NCBI RefSeq assembly: GCF_002843605.1
Contig: NZ_CP025263.1
Span: 2,261,501 to 2,325,500 of the forward strand
Source: Pseudomonas sp. S09G 359
Lineage (GTDB): Bacteria; Pseudomonadota; Gammaproteobacteria; Pseudomonadales; Pseudomonadaceae
DNA length: 64,000 nucleotides
Direction of reading: 5' to 3'
The notes under the pieces were generated by a model that saw only the letters and a program-made list of their open reading frames with translations, was not told the origin of the DNA and searched no databases. How positions within the stretch are numbered: the stretch's first letter is position 1; every line of letters begins with the position of its first letter. This document shows positions 34,146 to 43,956 of this stretch, one piece after another. The position numbers were made by a program, and so were the translations under genes.

Positions 34146-35507
34146 TCAAACCGGATTTGCCAGCTTGTGTTCCAGGTAGTGAATGTTCACACCACCTTCG
34201 CAGAAGCCTTCATCACGAACCAGGTCCCGGTGCAGCGGGATGTTGGTCTTGATGCCGTCTACCACGATTTCGTCCAGGGCATTGCGCATGCGGGCCATCG
34301 CCTCGTCGCGGGTGGCGCCCCAGGTGATCAGCTTGCCGATCAGCGAGTCGTAGTTGGACGGAACCTTGTAGCCGCTGTACAGGTGCGAATCCACACGGAC
34401 GCCGTTGCCGCCGGGCGCGTGGAAATGCTTGACCAGGCCAGGGCTTGGGATAAAGGTTTTCGGGTCTTCGGCGTTGATCCGGCACTCCAGGGAGTGGCCG
34501 TGGAGCTTCACGTCGTCCTGGGTAAAGGACAGCACGTTGCCGGCGGCGATGCTGAGCATCTCCTTGACGATGTCGATACCGGTAACCATCTCCGACACCG
34601 GGTGCTCTACCTGCACGCGAGTGTTCATCTCGATGAAGTAGAAACGGCCGTTCTCGTACAGGAACTCAAAGGTACCGGCGCCACGGTAGTTGATGTCGAT
34701 GCACGCCTTGACGCAGCGAGCCAGCACTTCCTGGCGAGCGGTTTCATCCAGGCCCGGTGCCGGCGCTTCTTCCAACACCTTCTGGTGACGACGTTGCAGC
34801 GAGCAATCGCGGTCGCCCAGGTGGATGGCGTGGCCCTGGCCGTCGGACAGTACCTGGACTTCCACGTGACGTGGGTTGGTCAGGTACTTTTCCAGGTAGA
34901 CCATCGGGTTGCCGAACCAGGCGCCCGCTTCGGAGCGGGTCTGCTTGGCGGCTTCGATCAGGTCTTCTTCCTTGTGCACCACACGCATGCCGCGACCACC
35001 ACCGCCACCGGCGGCCTTGATGATCACCGGGTAACCGACTTCACGACCAATGCGCAGGGCGGTTGCCTCGTCTTCCGGCAGTGGGCCGTCGGAGCCAGGC
35101 ACGGTTGGCACGCCGGCGGCGATCATGGCGTCCTTGGCCGACACCTTGTCGCCCATCAGGCGAATGGTTTCGGCTTTCGGGCCGATGAAGGCAAAGCCGG
35201 ATTTTTCCACCTGTTCGGCGAAGTCGGCGTTTTCCGCGAGGAAGCCGTAGCCCGGGTGGATGCCATCAGCGCCGGTCACTTCAGCAGCGGCGATGATGTT
35301 CGAGACTTTCAGGTACGAGTTCGTGGCCAGTGGCGGGCCGATGCAAATGCTTTCGTCCGCCAGTTTCACGTGCATCAGTTCGGTATCGGCCGTCGAGTAA
35401 ACAGCGACGGTCTTGATGCCCAGTTCTTTACAGGCGCGTACGATACGCAAGGCAATTTCGCCACGGTTGGCGATCACTACTTTTTGCAGTTTTGCGACTT
35501 CACTCAT
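34146..35507 (-). CDS. accC: Biotin carboxylase (AccC paralogue of the 5-oxoprolinase-type cluster)
   Basis: A 453-residue ATP-grasp biotin carboxylase. ATG 35507 has GGAGG close upstream; the ATG seven codons earlier is poorer. Family landmarks are [20 protein letters not shown], the Gly-rich ATP loop [30 protein letters not shown] and [18 protein letters not shown]. It carboxylates the biotin on the carrier protein encoded just upstream (17 bases apart). Because both lie behind pxpB-pxpC-pxpA and a transporter on the same strand, as in the P. aeruginosa PA0493-PA0496 group known to me, I take this as a second, pathway-specific copy and not the fatty-acid enzyme. Confidence 0.88.
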   Translation of the reverse strand: MSEVAKLQKVVIANRGEIALRIVRACKELGIKTVAVYSTADTELMHVKLADESICIGPPLATNSYLKVSNIIAAAEVTGADGIHPGYGFLAENADFAEQVEKSGFAFIGPKAETIRLMGDKVSAKDAMIAAGVPTVPGSDGPLPEDEATALRIGREVGYPVIIKAAGGGGGRGMRVVHKEEDLIEAAKQTRSEAGAWFGNPMVYLEKYLTNPRHVEVQVLSDGQGHAIHLGDRDCSLQRRHQKVLEEAPAPGLDETARQEVLARCVKACIDINYRGAGTFEFLYENGRFYFIEMNTRVQVEHPVSEMVTGIDIVKEMLSIAAGNVLSFTQDDVKLHGHSLECRINAEDPKTFIPSPGLVKHFHAPGGNGVRVDSHLYSGYKVPSNYDSLIGKLITWGATRDEAMARMRNALDEIVVDGIKTNIPLHRDLVRDEGFCEGGVNIHYLEHKLANPV

Positions 35508-35524
35508 TCTGACCTCCGCGTCGC

Positions 35525-35947
35525 TCAAACAATGTTGAACATGGGCTGGTCGTATTCAACGGGCTGACCGTCTTCGACCATGATTGCCTCAATGACCCCA
35601 CTGCAGGTTGCCTCCACGGTGTTCATCATTTTCATGGCTTCCACGATGCACAAGACATCGCCCTTTGCCACGGATTGGCCAATCTCAACGAACGCTGCTG
35701 AAGTCGCCGATGCCTTTCGGTAGAACACGCCCACCATCGGTGCCGAGATAACCGTCCCGACGGGTTTAGGCTTGACCGGAGCCTGCTGCAGTTCGGCTAT
35801 CTGTGGAGCGTCCACCGCGGGGATGTGAGCGGCGGGTTTACTGTCTCGACGAAGGCGGACCCGATTGTTGCCTTCTTTGAAATCGATCTCCGCCAGGCCC
35901 GAGCCTTCGATCAACTTGACCAGTTCTTTTACTTTTTCAATGTCCAT
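35525..35947 (-). CDS. accB: Biotin carboxyl carrier protein (AccB paralogue)
   Basis: A 140-residue carrier. The N-terminal helix [19 protein letters not shown] is followed by a short Pro/Ala linker and the biotinyl domain with the biotinylated Lys in [17 protein letters not shown]. The N-terminal strand reads [12 protein letters not shown], which departs from housekeeping Pseudomonas AccB, and the Ala/Pro linker is much shorter. It should be biotinylated by BirA and serve the adjacent carboxylase. The acceptor carboxyltransferase is not obvious; PxpC of this cluster belongs to a family historically annotated as biotin-dependent carboxyltransferase. Confidence 0.88.
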   Translation of the reverse strand: MDIEKVKELVKLIEGSGLAEIDFKEGNNRVRLRRDSKPAAHIPAVDAPQIAELQQAPVKPKPVGTVISAPMVGVFYRKASATSAAFVEIGQSVAKGDVLCIVEAMKMMNTVEATCSGVIEAIMVEDGQPVEYDQPMFNIV

Positions 35948-35994
35948 GCAACTGCAACCTTATGTTTGGATTAGGGGCTTAACGTCATGTCGGA

Positions 35995-37341
35995 CTACCT
36001 AAGGAGGTTGCCCTTAGACGTTTCACGCAGCGTGAGAATCGCTAACAAGGCACACACCGCAGCACCCGCCATGAAATAGCCCGGTACCAGTAAATTGCCG
36101 GTCTTGGTGATAATCGAGGTGACCACGTAGGGGGTGATCCCACCGCCCAGGATGGCGCCCAGGTTGATGCTGATCGCCATGGCCGTGTAGCGCACACGTG
36201 TCGGAAATTGCTCGGCGTAAGTCGGGTAGCCCACCGATTGCACGATTGGCATGGGCAAGGTGGCGACAAACATTGCCAGCGCAGCGATCCATAGGCTGCC
36301 GCTGTCCATCAGGATCATCATGGGAATCACCAGAATGGCGTAGCCTAGAAAGCCGATGCTCAGTGCCTTCCGGCGACCGATACGGTCTGACAAACCACCC
36401 CAGAAGGGCATCATCGCCGCCATGCACAGGCTGATCACTGCAATCACCCAGTAGACTTTGGATTTGTCGAAATGCAGGTAGGTGGTCAGGTAGATGTTCA
36501 TGAACACCATCCCGATGAAGTAACCCGCATTCTGCGCAGACGCAAATACGATGACCCGCAGCAGTGCCGGCAGGTTTTTGCTGAACACCTCTTTGACCGG
36601 TGCTACCGGTGGCTTTTCCTTCTCCAGGAAGGCTTTGAATTCCGGCGTTTCTTCAACGTTATGCCGCATGTAAAACGAAAACATAACCAGCGGGATGGAC
36701 AGGAAGAACGGGATACGCCAGCCCCATGCCTGCAGTTGCTCGGCACTGAGCAACCCGGTGGTGATACCGCAGACAATCGCGCCGGTGGCGCCACCCACGG
36801 CAACGCCCAGCGGTGTGAATGAACCGAAGAACCCGCGTCGGCCGTTGGGAGAAGATTCCGCCACAAACGCTGCGGCGCCTACCACTTCGCCGCCGGCGAA
36901 GAAGCCTTGGGACAGTCGCAACAGCACCAGCAGGATAGGCGCGGCCAGGCCGATCTGGGCGGTGGTCGGCAGCACCCCAATAAGAGCGGTGGCGGTGCCC
37001 ATGCCGATCACGGTGCTGAGCAGTACTCGACGTCGGCCGATGCGGTCAGCAAGGCGGCCGAGCAGCACGCCGCCGATCGGGCGGATGACAAAGGCAATGC
37101 CGAATACCGCCAAAGTGGCGAGGAGGGCGGCGGCGGGATTGTCCCCGGGAAAGAACAGTGGGGCGATGATGGTCGCCATATACCCGTAGATACTGAACTC
37201 ATAGTATTCAACGGCGGTGCCGGTGGCCGAGGCCATAGCTGCGCGCTTGGCAATCACGGCCGACTGCGTTGTACCGCCGGTGGCGTGTGCCTCGACGTCG
37301 ATGTGCGGGGAGTGCGTATTTTCAGAGAGAACACGAGACAT
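35995..37341 (-). CDS. MFS transporter, metabolite:H+ symporter (ProP/ShiA-type)
   Basis: A 448-residue, 12-helix inner-membrane symporter. ATG 37341 has GGAAGG six bases upstream; the longer frame is discarded. It shows ATGTAVEYYEFSIYGYMATI at helix 1, LGRLADRIGRRRVLL (loop 2-3 motif) and FWGGLSDRIGRRKALS (loop 8-9), the pattern of the 2.A.1.6 metabolite:H+ symporter family (organic acids, shikimate, proline betaine). It sits between accB and pxpA on the same strand, so it probably imports the acid handled by the pxp/acc proteins, 5-oxoproline being one possibility. About 240 bases upstream of it show no gene. Confidence 0.88.
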   Translation of the reverse strand: MSRVLSENTHSPHIDVEAHATGGTTQSAVIAKRAAMASATGTAVEYYEFSIYGYMATIIAPLFFPGDNPAAALLATLAVFGIAFVIRPIGGVLLGRLADRIGRRRVLLSTVIGMGTATALIGVLPTTAQIGLAAPILLVLLRLSQGFFAGGEVVGAAAFVAESSPNGRRGFFGSFTPLGVAVGGATGAIVCGITTGLLSAEQLQAWGWRIPFFLSIPLVMFSFYMRHNVEETPEFKAFLEKEKPPVAPVKEVFSKNLPALLRVIVFASAQNAGYFIGMVFMNIYLTTYLHFDKSKVYWVIAVISLCMAAMMPFWGGLSDRIGRRKALSIGFLGYAILVIPMMILMDSGSLWIAALAMFVATLPMPIVQSVGYPTYAEQFPTRVRYTAMAISINLGAILGGGITPYVVTSIITKTGNLLVPGYFMAGAAVCALLAILTLRETSKGNLLR

Positions 37342-37581
37342 AAATACCTTCCACTCTGGCCAATGGCCAAAAGAGTTAAGTGGCAGAGGGGCCTGCCTTG
37401 AAAGTGACGTACTGAAAACCGACAGTGCACAGTTCATCCGGGCATTCAGGCGCCCAGACGCATCCGTCATTGACTATTCAGCTCTCAGACGAGGTTTTAA
37501 GCTCGGCAGTTAAAACGAGGGGTTTGATTCACGAGGCATGGTTGTTTCCTTTTTATTATGGGTAAACGTTATGGGTGTCAC

Positions 37582-38352
37582 TCAAATACGCGTACGCGCG
37601 GGCTTTTGAATGGTGATGCCTTCCTTGAGCAGGGCTTGCCTGATGGCACTGGCAAACGCTGCAGCGCCGGGCTGGTCGCCGTGCAGGCAAAGTGTGTGTG
37701 CCGTCACCGGTACCCAGGTCCCTTGGGTGGTGCGCACTTCGCCTAAATGCAGCATGTTCATGACCTGATCGATGGCCTCATGGAGGTTTTCGATCATTGC
37801 GCCAGGCTGGTTGCGTGGCGTCAGTGTGCCGTCCTCCTGGTAGCTGCGATCGGCAAACACTTCCTGTGCCACGGTCAAGCCACAGGCTTGGGCGGCGGTG
37901 ACCAAGGCGCTTCCCGACAAGCCGAAAAGAATCAGGCTCGGATCAATGTCTTTTACTGCCCGGCAAATCGCATCGGCAGTGGGGCGGTGCACCGCCGCGA
38001 AGTTGTAAAGCGCACCATGGGGTTTGACGTGGCGCAGTTCGACCTTGGCCGCTTTGGTAAAGCCCAGCAACGCACCGACTTGGTAAACGATGAGTTCGTA
38101 CACTTCATCCTCGGACAGCGTCATCATTCGGCGACCGAAACCTTGCAGGTCGTCAAAGCCAGGATGGGCACCGATTGCCACACCCAACTGTGCTGCCAGC
38201 GCCACGGTTGAGCGCATGGAACGCGAATCCCCGGCGTGAAAGCCGCAGGCGATATTGGCTGAGGTGAGGTGTGGAAGAATCGCCGCATCGTCGCCTGCGC
38301 GATAAATGCTGAAACCTTCGCCAAGGTCGCTGTTGAAGTCTATTTCAGGCAT
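37582..38352 (-). CDS. pxpA: 5-oxoprolinase subunit PxpA (LamB/YcsF family)
   Basis: A 256-residue protein of the YcsF family, starting FNSDLGEGFSIYRAGDDAAI, with SANIACGFHAGDSRSM, VGAHPGFDDLQGFGRR, KPHGALYN and LCLHGDQPGAAAFA, all family landmarks with conserved Asp and His. With PxpB and PxpC it forms the ATP-dependent 5-oxoprolinase that recycles 5-oxoproline, a spontaneous damage product of glutamine, to glutamate. Its start overlaps the pxpC stop by eight bases. Confidence 0.92.
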   Translation of the reverse strand: MPEIDFNSDLGEGFSIYRAGDDAAILPHLTSANIACGFHAGDSRSMRSTVALAAQLGVAIGAHPGFDDLQGFGRRMMTLSEDEVYELIVYQVGALLGFTKAAKVELRHVKPHGALYNFAAVHRPTADAICRAVKDIDPSLILFGLSGSALVTAAQACGLTVAQEVFADRSYQEDGTLTPRNQPGAMIENLHEAIDQVMNMLHLGEVRTTQGTWVPVTAHTLCLHGDQPGAAAFASAIRQALLKEGITIQKPARTRI

Positions 38353-39286
38353 TAAAGGCCTCCATCGCTTTGAGCGTGCGAGCGCGGGTGAGCAGCAATG
38401 CTTCGGCGGCGCTCAAATCTATAAGAGAGAATCGCAACTTGTCGCCCGGCAGTAACTGCGCGAGCCGTGGCAGATCGACACTGGCTACTTGGGCGATACG
38501 TGGATATCCGCCGGTCGTTTGTCGGTCAGCCATCAAGATCAGCGGCTTGCCGCTGGGAGGCACTTGGACGGTGCCGAACGCGACACTTTCCGATAACAGT
38601 TCTTTGGGCGAAGACAACGCCAGCGGTGTGCCATCGAGTCGGTAGCCCATACGGTCCGAGTCACCGCTCAGGGTGTAGTCATGGTTCAAGAAGTGCGCTT
38701 GGGACTCGGCGGAGAAGTCCTTCCATTCTCGCCCCGCGATCACTCTGATCGGTTCGCAGACGACCGCTTCATAAAGCCCAAAGTTGGAGCGGGGGCTTAG
38801 GCGAGGCGGGTTGGCAAACGATGAGCAGATAGGGATCATATCCCCGGCTTGCAGCGCACGGCCGCGCAGCCCGCCGAACCCGCCCCGGGAGTACGTGCTG
38901 GTGCTGTTCATCAACGGGTGCAGCAAAAAGCCGCCAGCTACCGCGAGGTAACTGCGGGCGCCCTGTCGCCGTTTGCCGAAACTCAAGGTACTGCCTGGAG
39001 ACACCAGGGCTGCCACGCCGGGCTTGAGCGGAATCGCATCCAGCTCGGCGCCGAGGTCCGCGCCGGCGAGCGCAATCACGGCTTTGGCCTGAAAGAGCAG
39101 CGTCGGGCCCTGCAGGGTCATTTCCAACGTGCTGAAGGTACGAGGGTTGCCGACCAGCAGGTTGCACAGGGCATGCGCATCCTCATCCATCACGCCGGTC
39201 ACGGGTACGCCCCAATGCTGGAAACCATGCCGTCCGGTGTCCTGGAAAGTAGATAGCATGCCGGGTTTGATTACCTTGATGGTCAC
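38345..39286 (-). CDS. pxpC: 5-oxoprolinase subunit PxpC (KipA/biotin-dependent carboxyltransferase family)
   Basis: A 313-residue protein with the PxpC/KipA start IKVIKPGMLSTFQDTGRHGF, then GVPVTGVMDEDAHALCNLLV, ARSYLAVAGGF and ILMADRQTTGGYPRIAQV. Family members pair with PxpB; a related fold is fused in urea amidolyase, hence the carboxyltransferase annotation. It starts four bases inside pxpB (ATGA overlap) and is followed by pxpA with an eight-base overlap, so the three are one coupled unit. Confidence 0.92.
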   Translation of the reverse strand: MTIKVIKPGMLSTFQDTGRHGFQHWGVPVTGVMDEDAHALCNLLVGNPRTFSTLEMTLQGPTLLFQAKAVIALAGADLGAELDAIPLKPGVAALVSPGSTLSFGKRRQGARSYLAVAGGFLLHPLMNSTSTYSRGGFGGLRGRALQAGDMIPICSSFANPPRLSPRSNFGLYEAVVCEPIRVIAGREWKDFSAESQAHFLNHDYTLSGDSDRMGYRLDGTPLALSSPKELLSESVAFGTVQVPPSGKPLILMADRQTTGGYPRIAQVASVDLPRLAQLLPGDKLRFSLIDLSAAEALLLTRARTLKAMEAFNA

Positions 39287-40062
39287 TTCGTGTTCTCCCG
39301 AGCCAACAGGTCAAACTCATGGCGGGTAATGGGTACGAATCGAATCCGGTCGCCGCCCTGTAAACGACACGGCGGCTGACTCAAGGGGGAAAACATGGGC
39401 AGCGGTGTACGCCCTATGAGGTTCCAACCGCCGGGGAGGTCAGCCGGGTAAATCACGCTTTGTCGGTTGGCGATGCCGATGCTGCCTTGCTTGACCAGCG
39501 TGCGCGGTGTGGCGCGACGCGGCAGCGACAGAGCGTTGTCGTGCATGCCTATGTAGGGATGGCCTGGCGCGAAACCGACCATCAATACATCCAGCCAGTC
39601 GGCCGAGTGAGCGGCGATGACCTCGTTGGTGGTCAGGCCGCTGGCCTGCGCGATATCTTCAAGATCCGGTGCATATTCCGGGTCGTAGCACACGGGGATG
39701 TCGAGGCGAGCGCCGGTCGTTGCGGCAGCACTGCGCGAATCCTTGAGACGCTCGGTCACAAGTGTGCAGATCGATTCGTAAGGCGACACACCGGGGAAAA
39801 GGCTGGCAATTGACTCGGGAGAGTAATGAACGCCGACGGTCACCATCGCAGAGACAACATCCGTGACGCCTGGCAGCTTGCCTTGAGCAGCCAGTGTGCG
39901 TAATTGACTGCCGACCGAGGCGGCCTGGCGGTTGAGGTCGATGGAAAATACGCTGCCAAATATCAGGATCACGCAGCGATCACCGCAGGGCTCGAACTGC
40001 CATTCAGCGGGTGAAAGAGGCGCTCCTGGCGGCTCATCCAAAATGCGACTGAGGTCGGACAT
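39283..40062 (-). CDS. pxpB: 5-oxoprolinase subunit PxpB (KipI family)
   Basis: A 259-residue protein of the PxpB/KipI family: FEPCGDRCVILIFGSVFS near the start, TVGVHYSPES, IPVCYDPEYAPDLEDIA, DVLMVGFAPGHPYIG and the terminal GGWNLIGRTPLPMF followed by LQGGDRIRFVPI. Start 40062 gives the family N-terminus with AGGATAGAGAA upstream; an in-frame ATG lies 18 bases earlier. It is the first gene of the pxpBCA-MFS-accBC row on the minus strand. The VOC gene ends about 160 bases upstream. Confidence 0.9.
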   Translation of the reverse strand: MSDLSRILDEPPGAPLSPAEWQFEPCGDRCVILIFGSVFSIDLNRQAASVGSQLRTLAAQGKLPGVTDVVSAMVTVGVHYSPESIASLFPGVSPYESICTLVTERLKDSRSAAATTGARLDIPVCYDPEYAPDLEDIAQASGLTTNEVIAAHSADWLDVLMVGFAPGHPYIGMHDNALSLPRRATPRTLVKQGSIGIANRQSVIYPADLPGGWNLIGRTPLPMFSPLSQPPCRLQGGDRIRFVPITRHEFDLLARENTK

Positions 40063-40222
40063 AGTGTTCTCTATCCTCATGCGGCAGGCTAAGCATCGGC
40101 CAGGCGCGTGCAGCGAGACAGAGAAAGCACAAGCTTTCACAGGTATCCGGCGCAACACAGCAAGGCTTCACGGCTTGGGAGTGCGCCGTCGCTCTAATGG
40201 CGACGGTCGCTTGAACAACAGA

Positions 40223-40648
40223 TTACTTGGCGAACAGCTGGCTCATATCCTTGAACGCCTTGAACTCCAGCGCGTTGCCGCACGGGTCGAACAGGAACAT
40301 GGTGGCTTGCTCGCCGACCTGGCCTTTAAAGCGAATGTAGGGTTCGATCACAAACTTGGTCGCACGCGCTTTCAAGCGCTCGGCCAGGGCTTCCCATTGT
40401 GCCCACTCCAGGATGATGCCGAAGTGCGGAACCGGTACGTCGTGGCCGTCTACCGGGTTGCTGTGCACGCTTTCCTGCGAAGCAGTTTTTGGGTGCTCAT
40501 GGATGACCAGTTGATGGCCGTAGAAATCGAAGTCTACCCATTGGTCGCTCGAGCGACCTTCGGAAAGACCGAACACCTCACCGTAGAAGTGACGTGTGGC
40601 GGCCAGATCGTAGACGGGAATTGCCAGATGGAAAGGGGAGAGGCTCAC
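40223..40648 (-). CDS. VOC-family (glyoxalase/dioxygenase fold) protein
   Basis: A 141-residue protein beginning with GTG at 40648 (AGGAAA upstream). Two beta-alpha-beta-beta-beta units are visible: [20 protein letters not shown] with the first metal His, [34 protein letters not shown] and a final [16 protein letters not shown] with the metal Glu. Metal-dependent isomerase, lyase or dioxygenase activity is likely; the substrate is unknown. It lies between the pxp cluster and the LysR pair on the same strand and may belong to their regulon. Confidence 0.85.
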   Translation of the reverse strand: MSLSPFHLAIPVYDLAATRHFYGEVFGLSEGRSSDQWVDFDFYGHQLVIHEHPKTASQESVHSNPVDGHDVPVPHFGIILEWAQWEALAERLKARATKFVIEPYIRFKGQVGEQATMFLFDPCGNALEFKAFKDMSQLFAK

Positions 40649-40876
40649 GGTGGTTTCCTATTGATTTGTTTTGATCTGAATCAATTCTTATCCGGAAACA
40701 CGGTGGGGAAAAGCGCAAATTCTGTGTCCTGAGCACGAATAATTTCGATGAGTAAATCGGTAACACAGGCTTTTGCACCATTGTTGTTCGTGCTGCACCA
40801 CGATGGTTCGTACAAACGCTGAAACGCTAGCTGTGCCGCGATTGATTTTCTATCGCCCCTATGCATTCGAAAGGCA

Positions 40877-41740
40877 TCACACCGCGTCAAGAACGCAGGT
40901 CCGGAAAATGTTGAACAGGGGCGAATGTTTTTGCCGGTATTTCGAGACCAGTACGATCTCCCTGAAAAACGTCAGCTTGCGCAACTCCAGGACCCTGACA
41001 TCCTCCGCATGTTCAAGCCAAAGACCCGCCTTGGGTACCAGCGAAACGCCGAGCCCGCTGCGTACCATTTTGACAATGGCATCCAGTTCATCCAGCTCCA
41101 GTGCCTGCTGCACGTGGATTTTTTGCTGCTTGAGAAACTGGGTGACCAGCCGCCCGCCAAACGAGCCTCGGTCATACCGCACGAAGGGTTGTTCCGCCAG
41201 AATCGCCAGTGGGTCGTCACCCACTACCTCTTTGGACGTGATCAATACGAACGCCTCGCGCGCGATGACTTCGGCATGCAGGTCCTTGGGTAGGGAAAAC
41301 GGCGGTCTGATCATGATGGCCAAGTCCAACTCGCCGGCGTCCACTTGGCTGAGCAGGTTCAAAGACACACCCGGCACAAGGTTGGTTTCGATGAAAGGCG
41401 CCTGTGACTTCAAAGCCACCAGCGCCTGCGGCAGGATCCCGGTCTGAACCGTGCCGATCGCGCCGATTCGCAGTGCTCCGTGGAAGTCATTACCGCTGTC
41501 TGCGGCACCCATCCGAGCGAAAAGCCGCAGGATTTCCTCGGCCAGGGGAATGGCACGTTGACCGGCTGAATTGAGCGTCGCTGAGCGTCCGGTACGATCA
41601 AACAGTTTGACCCCCAAGCTGTCCTCAAGGCTTTTGATCTGGGCGCTGACGGCCGACTGCGTCAGCCCAACCTGCTGGCCAGCCGCTGCGAACGTGCCCC
41701 GCTGCGTAACGCAGATAAATGTCTTCAACTCTCTGATCAT
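40877..41740 (-). CDS. LysR-family transcriptional regulator
   Basis: A 287-residue regulator. The winged helix-turn-helix is at the N-terminus (TFAAAGQQVGLTQSAVSAQI, then LEDSLGVKLFDRTGRSATL); the periplasmic-binding-like effector domain begins near residue 90 (GALRIGAIGTVQTGILPQAL). Its ATG overlaps the stop of the next LysR gene upstream (ATGA), an unusual tandem. It precedes the VOC and pxp-acc genes on the same strand and may control them. The 228 bases down to the VOC start hold no supported gene. Confidence 0.88.
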   Translation of the reverse strand: MIRELKTFICVTQRGTFAAAGQQVGLTQSAVSAQIKSLEDSLGVKLFDRTGRSATLNSAGQRAIPLAEEILRLFARMGAADSGNDFHGALRIGAIGTVQTGILPQALVALKSQAPFIETNLVPGVSLNLLSQVDAGELDLAIMIRPPFSLPKDLHAEVIAREAFVLITSKEVVGDDPLAILAEQPFVRYDRGSFGGRLVTQFLKQQKIHVQQALELDELDAIVKMVRSGLGVSLVPKAGLWLEHAEDVRVLELRKLTFFREIVLVSKYRQKHSPLFNIFRTCVLDAV

Positions 41741-42672
41741 GTTGCACCTGGATTCGTGATGGGGTGTTGGCGCAGAAGGTGGTCTGGTTCGCTGTGAGTA
41801 TTGTTGAGTACTTTTTCCAGGTGCTCAACGAACACGCGCACTCTGTGCGGAACATGGTGACGCGTCGGCAGCACCGCCGTGATCGACAGTTGCTCGGGCA
41901 GTACATCCTCAAGGTTCACCCTTACGAGGGAGCCTTCTGCAAGCTCGTTGCGGATATCCCAGTAGGTCAGCATGGCCAGGCCCAGACCTTGTTTGCTTGC
42001 AGTGCGCACCGCCTCGACACTGTTGGCGGAAAACGCGCCCTGAGCGCGAATGGCCACAGCGTTATCGCCGTGGGTGAACGGCCAGTAGGGCATGCTATGC
42101 AACGCGATGCACTGATGTTGATTGAGGTCATCCAGCACCGTCGGTGTGCCCCATTGCGTCAGGTAGTCCGGGCTTGCGCAGACTACACGCGGGTTTGGTG
42201 CCAGGGGTGTGGCCACCAACGTTGAGTCGCGCAGTGTGGCGATGCGAATGGCTACATCAATGCCGAGCCCGGCGATGTCGATGATGCTATCCGATAACGT
42301 CAGGTCGACCTTGAGGGTCGGGTTGGCAGCCAGCAACGCTGGGAGCAACGGCATGATGACGGTTTGGCCAAAGACGCTGGGGGCGGTAACCCTCAATGTG
42401 CCGCTGGCACTGCCCGCACTGGTTTTCAACGTGGTACGCGCAGCTTCATTGGCCTCGAGCATGGTCTTTGCGTAAGGCAGGTACATTTCGCCTTCCGGCG
42501 TGAGTGCGACGGAGCGTGTGGTGCGGTGTACCAGGCGCACTCCCAGCTCTTTTTCCAGGGCCGCCAGACGCCGTGAGACGGTCATCGCCGACAACCCAAG
42601 CCGCCGCGCGGCCTCGGACAAACTGTTGCTGATGGCGACGTTGGCGAACACCTCTATCTCGGGAATCTGCAT
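41737..42672 (-). CDS. LysR-family transcriptional regulator
   Basis: A 311-residue LysR protein of the CrgA/YafC-like subgroup (IEVFANVAISNSLSEAARRL, LGLSAMTVSRRLAALEKELG, LVHRTTRSVALTPEGEMYLP). It is divergent from the Old Yellow Enzyme gene with 102 bases between starts, the classical arrangement for a regulator and its target, so that reductase is the likely target. Its stop overlaps the start of the second LysR gene. Confidence 0.88.
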   Translation of the reverse strand: MQIPEIEVFANVAISNSLSEAARRLGLSAMTVSRRLAALEKELGVRLVHRTTRSVALTPEGEMYLPYAKTMLEANEAARTTLKTSAGSASGTLRVTAPSVFGQTVIMPLLPALLAANPTLKVDLTLSDSIIDIAGLGIDVAIRIATLRDSTLVATPLAPNPRVVCASPDYLTQWGTPTVLDDLNQHQCIALHSMPYWPFTHGDNAVAIRAQGAFSANSVEAVRTASKQGLGLAMLTYWDIRNELAEGSLVRVNLEDVLPEQLSITAVLPTRHHVPHRVRVFVEHLEKVLNNTHSEPDHLLRQHPITNPGAT

Positions 42673-42774
42673 GGCTATAACCGTTTGCGTTAAGGCGCCT
42701 TATTGCAAGCGTGCGCTTCTAATGGGCGATTGCCGCGCTTATCGTCGTGGCTGGCGACTAATTGAGGGCAAATC

Positions 42775-43872
42775 ATGACAGCACTAAACTCGCGCATTGT
42801 AACTCCATTCGATATGGGCGCTCTTAAACTGAAAAACCGCATGGCGCTTGCACCCATGACACGCGTCAGTGCCAGCGAGAGCGGCAATGCCACACCGACA
42901 ATGGCCCGATACTACGAGCGTTTTGCTCGTGGCGGTTTTGGCTTGGTCATCACGGAGGGGATCTACACCGATCGGCAGTATGCCCAGGGCTACCTGAACC
43001 AGCCCGGTATCACCGACAGCGAACAGGCGCTGGCCTGGCGCGCGGTGGTCGAGGCGATTCATCGCCATCACAGCGCTGCAATCGCGCAGATCATGCACGC
43101 CGGCGCATTGAGTCAGGCCAACCGCTTTGTCGATCACGCAGCCGGCCCTTCGGCGATTCGCCCGAAAGGCGAACAGATGAAGTTTTATTACGGCGAGGGT
43201 GCATACCGAGTGCCCCGGGCCATGAGCGATGAAGCTATCGCAGATGCCATCGAGGGGTTTGCCCAGGCGGCGAAACGGGCTGTTGAAGTCGCGGGCTTCG
43301 ATGGTGTCGAGATCCATGGCGCCAACGGCTACTTGCTGGATCAGTTCATGACGGACTATTCCAATCAACGCGAAGATCGATGGGGCGGTGATGTTCGCCA
43401 GCGCTTGAGCTTGACGCTTGAGGTTATCGGCGCGGTGAAAAAGGTAACCGGGCACTCGCCGGTGGGTGTGCGTATATCCCAGGGCAAGGTCAATGACTTT
43501 CAGCACAAATGGGCGGGTGGCGAGCGCGACGCGCAGGTGATCTTCGCCAGCTTGGCTGACGCCGGGGTCGACTACATCCACGTGACGGAGCATCAAGCCT
43601 GGCAGCCGGCCTTTATCGGTAACGAGGCAAGCCTGGTAACGCTGGCTCGCCGTTACGCGCCCGGTGTCACGCTGATTGCCAATGGCGGTGTGCAGACGTT
43701 GCAGGATGCCGACCACACCATGCAGAGCGGGGCTGATATCGTTGCAGTGGGCAAGGCCGCGTTGGCCAATCCGGATTGGCTGCAGCGCTCGCTCGAATCG
43801 CGTGCGCTGCAGGCCTTCGACCCGTCGCTCCTCGCGCCGATTGCGCATATCAAGGACAGCGAGTTGAAATAG
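42775..43872 (+). CDS. NADH:flavin oxidoreductase, Old Yellow Enzyme family
   Basis: A 365-residue FMN-dependent ene-reductase (TIM barrel). Landmarks are LKLKNRMALAPMTRVSA, IMHAGALSQ, FAQAAKRAVEVAGFDGVEIH followed by GANGYLLDQFMTD (substrate-binding His and Asn), NQREDRWGG and the phosphate-binding end LIANGGVQTLQDADHTM with VAVGKAALANPDW. It reduces activated C=C bonds such as enones or nitro-olefins using NAD(P)H. GAGG precedes the ATG by about eight bases. The divergent LysR is its probable regulator. Confidence 0.92.
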   Translation: MTALNSRIVTPFDMGALKLKNRMALAPMTRVSASESGNATPTMARYYERFARGGFGLVITEGIYTDRQYAQGYLNQPGITDSEQALAWRAVVEAIHRHHSAAIAQIMHAGALSQANRFVDHAAGPSAIRPKGEQMKFYYGEGAYRVPRAMSDEAIADAIEGFAQAAKRAVEVAGFDGVEIHGANGYLLDQFMTDYSNQREDRWGGDVRQRLSLTLEVIGAVKKVTGHSPVGVRISQGKVNDFQHKWAGGERDAQVIFASLADAGVDYIHVTEHQAWQPAFIGNEASLVTLARRYAPGVTLIANGGVQTLQDADHTMQSGADIVAVGKAALANPDWLQRSLESRALQAFDPSLLAPIAHIKDSELK

Positions 43873-43956
43873 CCGTAGCGAGTTACAGCTCGGCGAGCGG
43901 ATTCGCTACTATGTAGGTCAACCACCGCCACTCGATTCAAGCCTTTGGAGCACCGA

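Noticed and set aside
34167..35567. A 466-codon plus-strand ORF opposite accC
   Set aside because: Antisense shadow of accC; no domains and no ribosome site.
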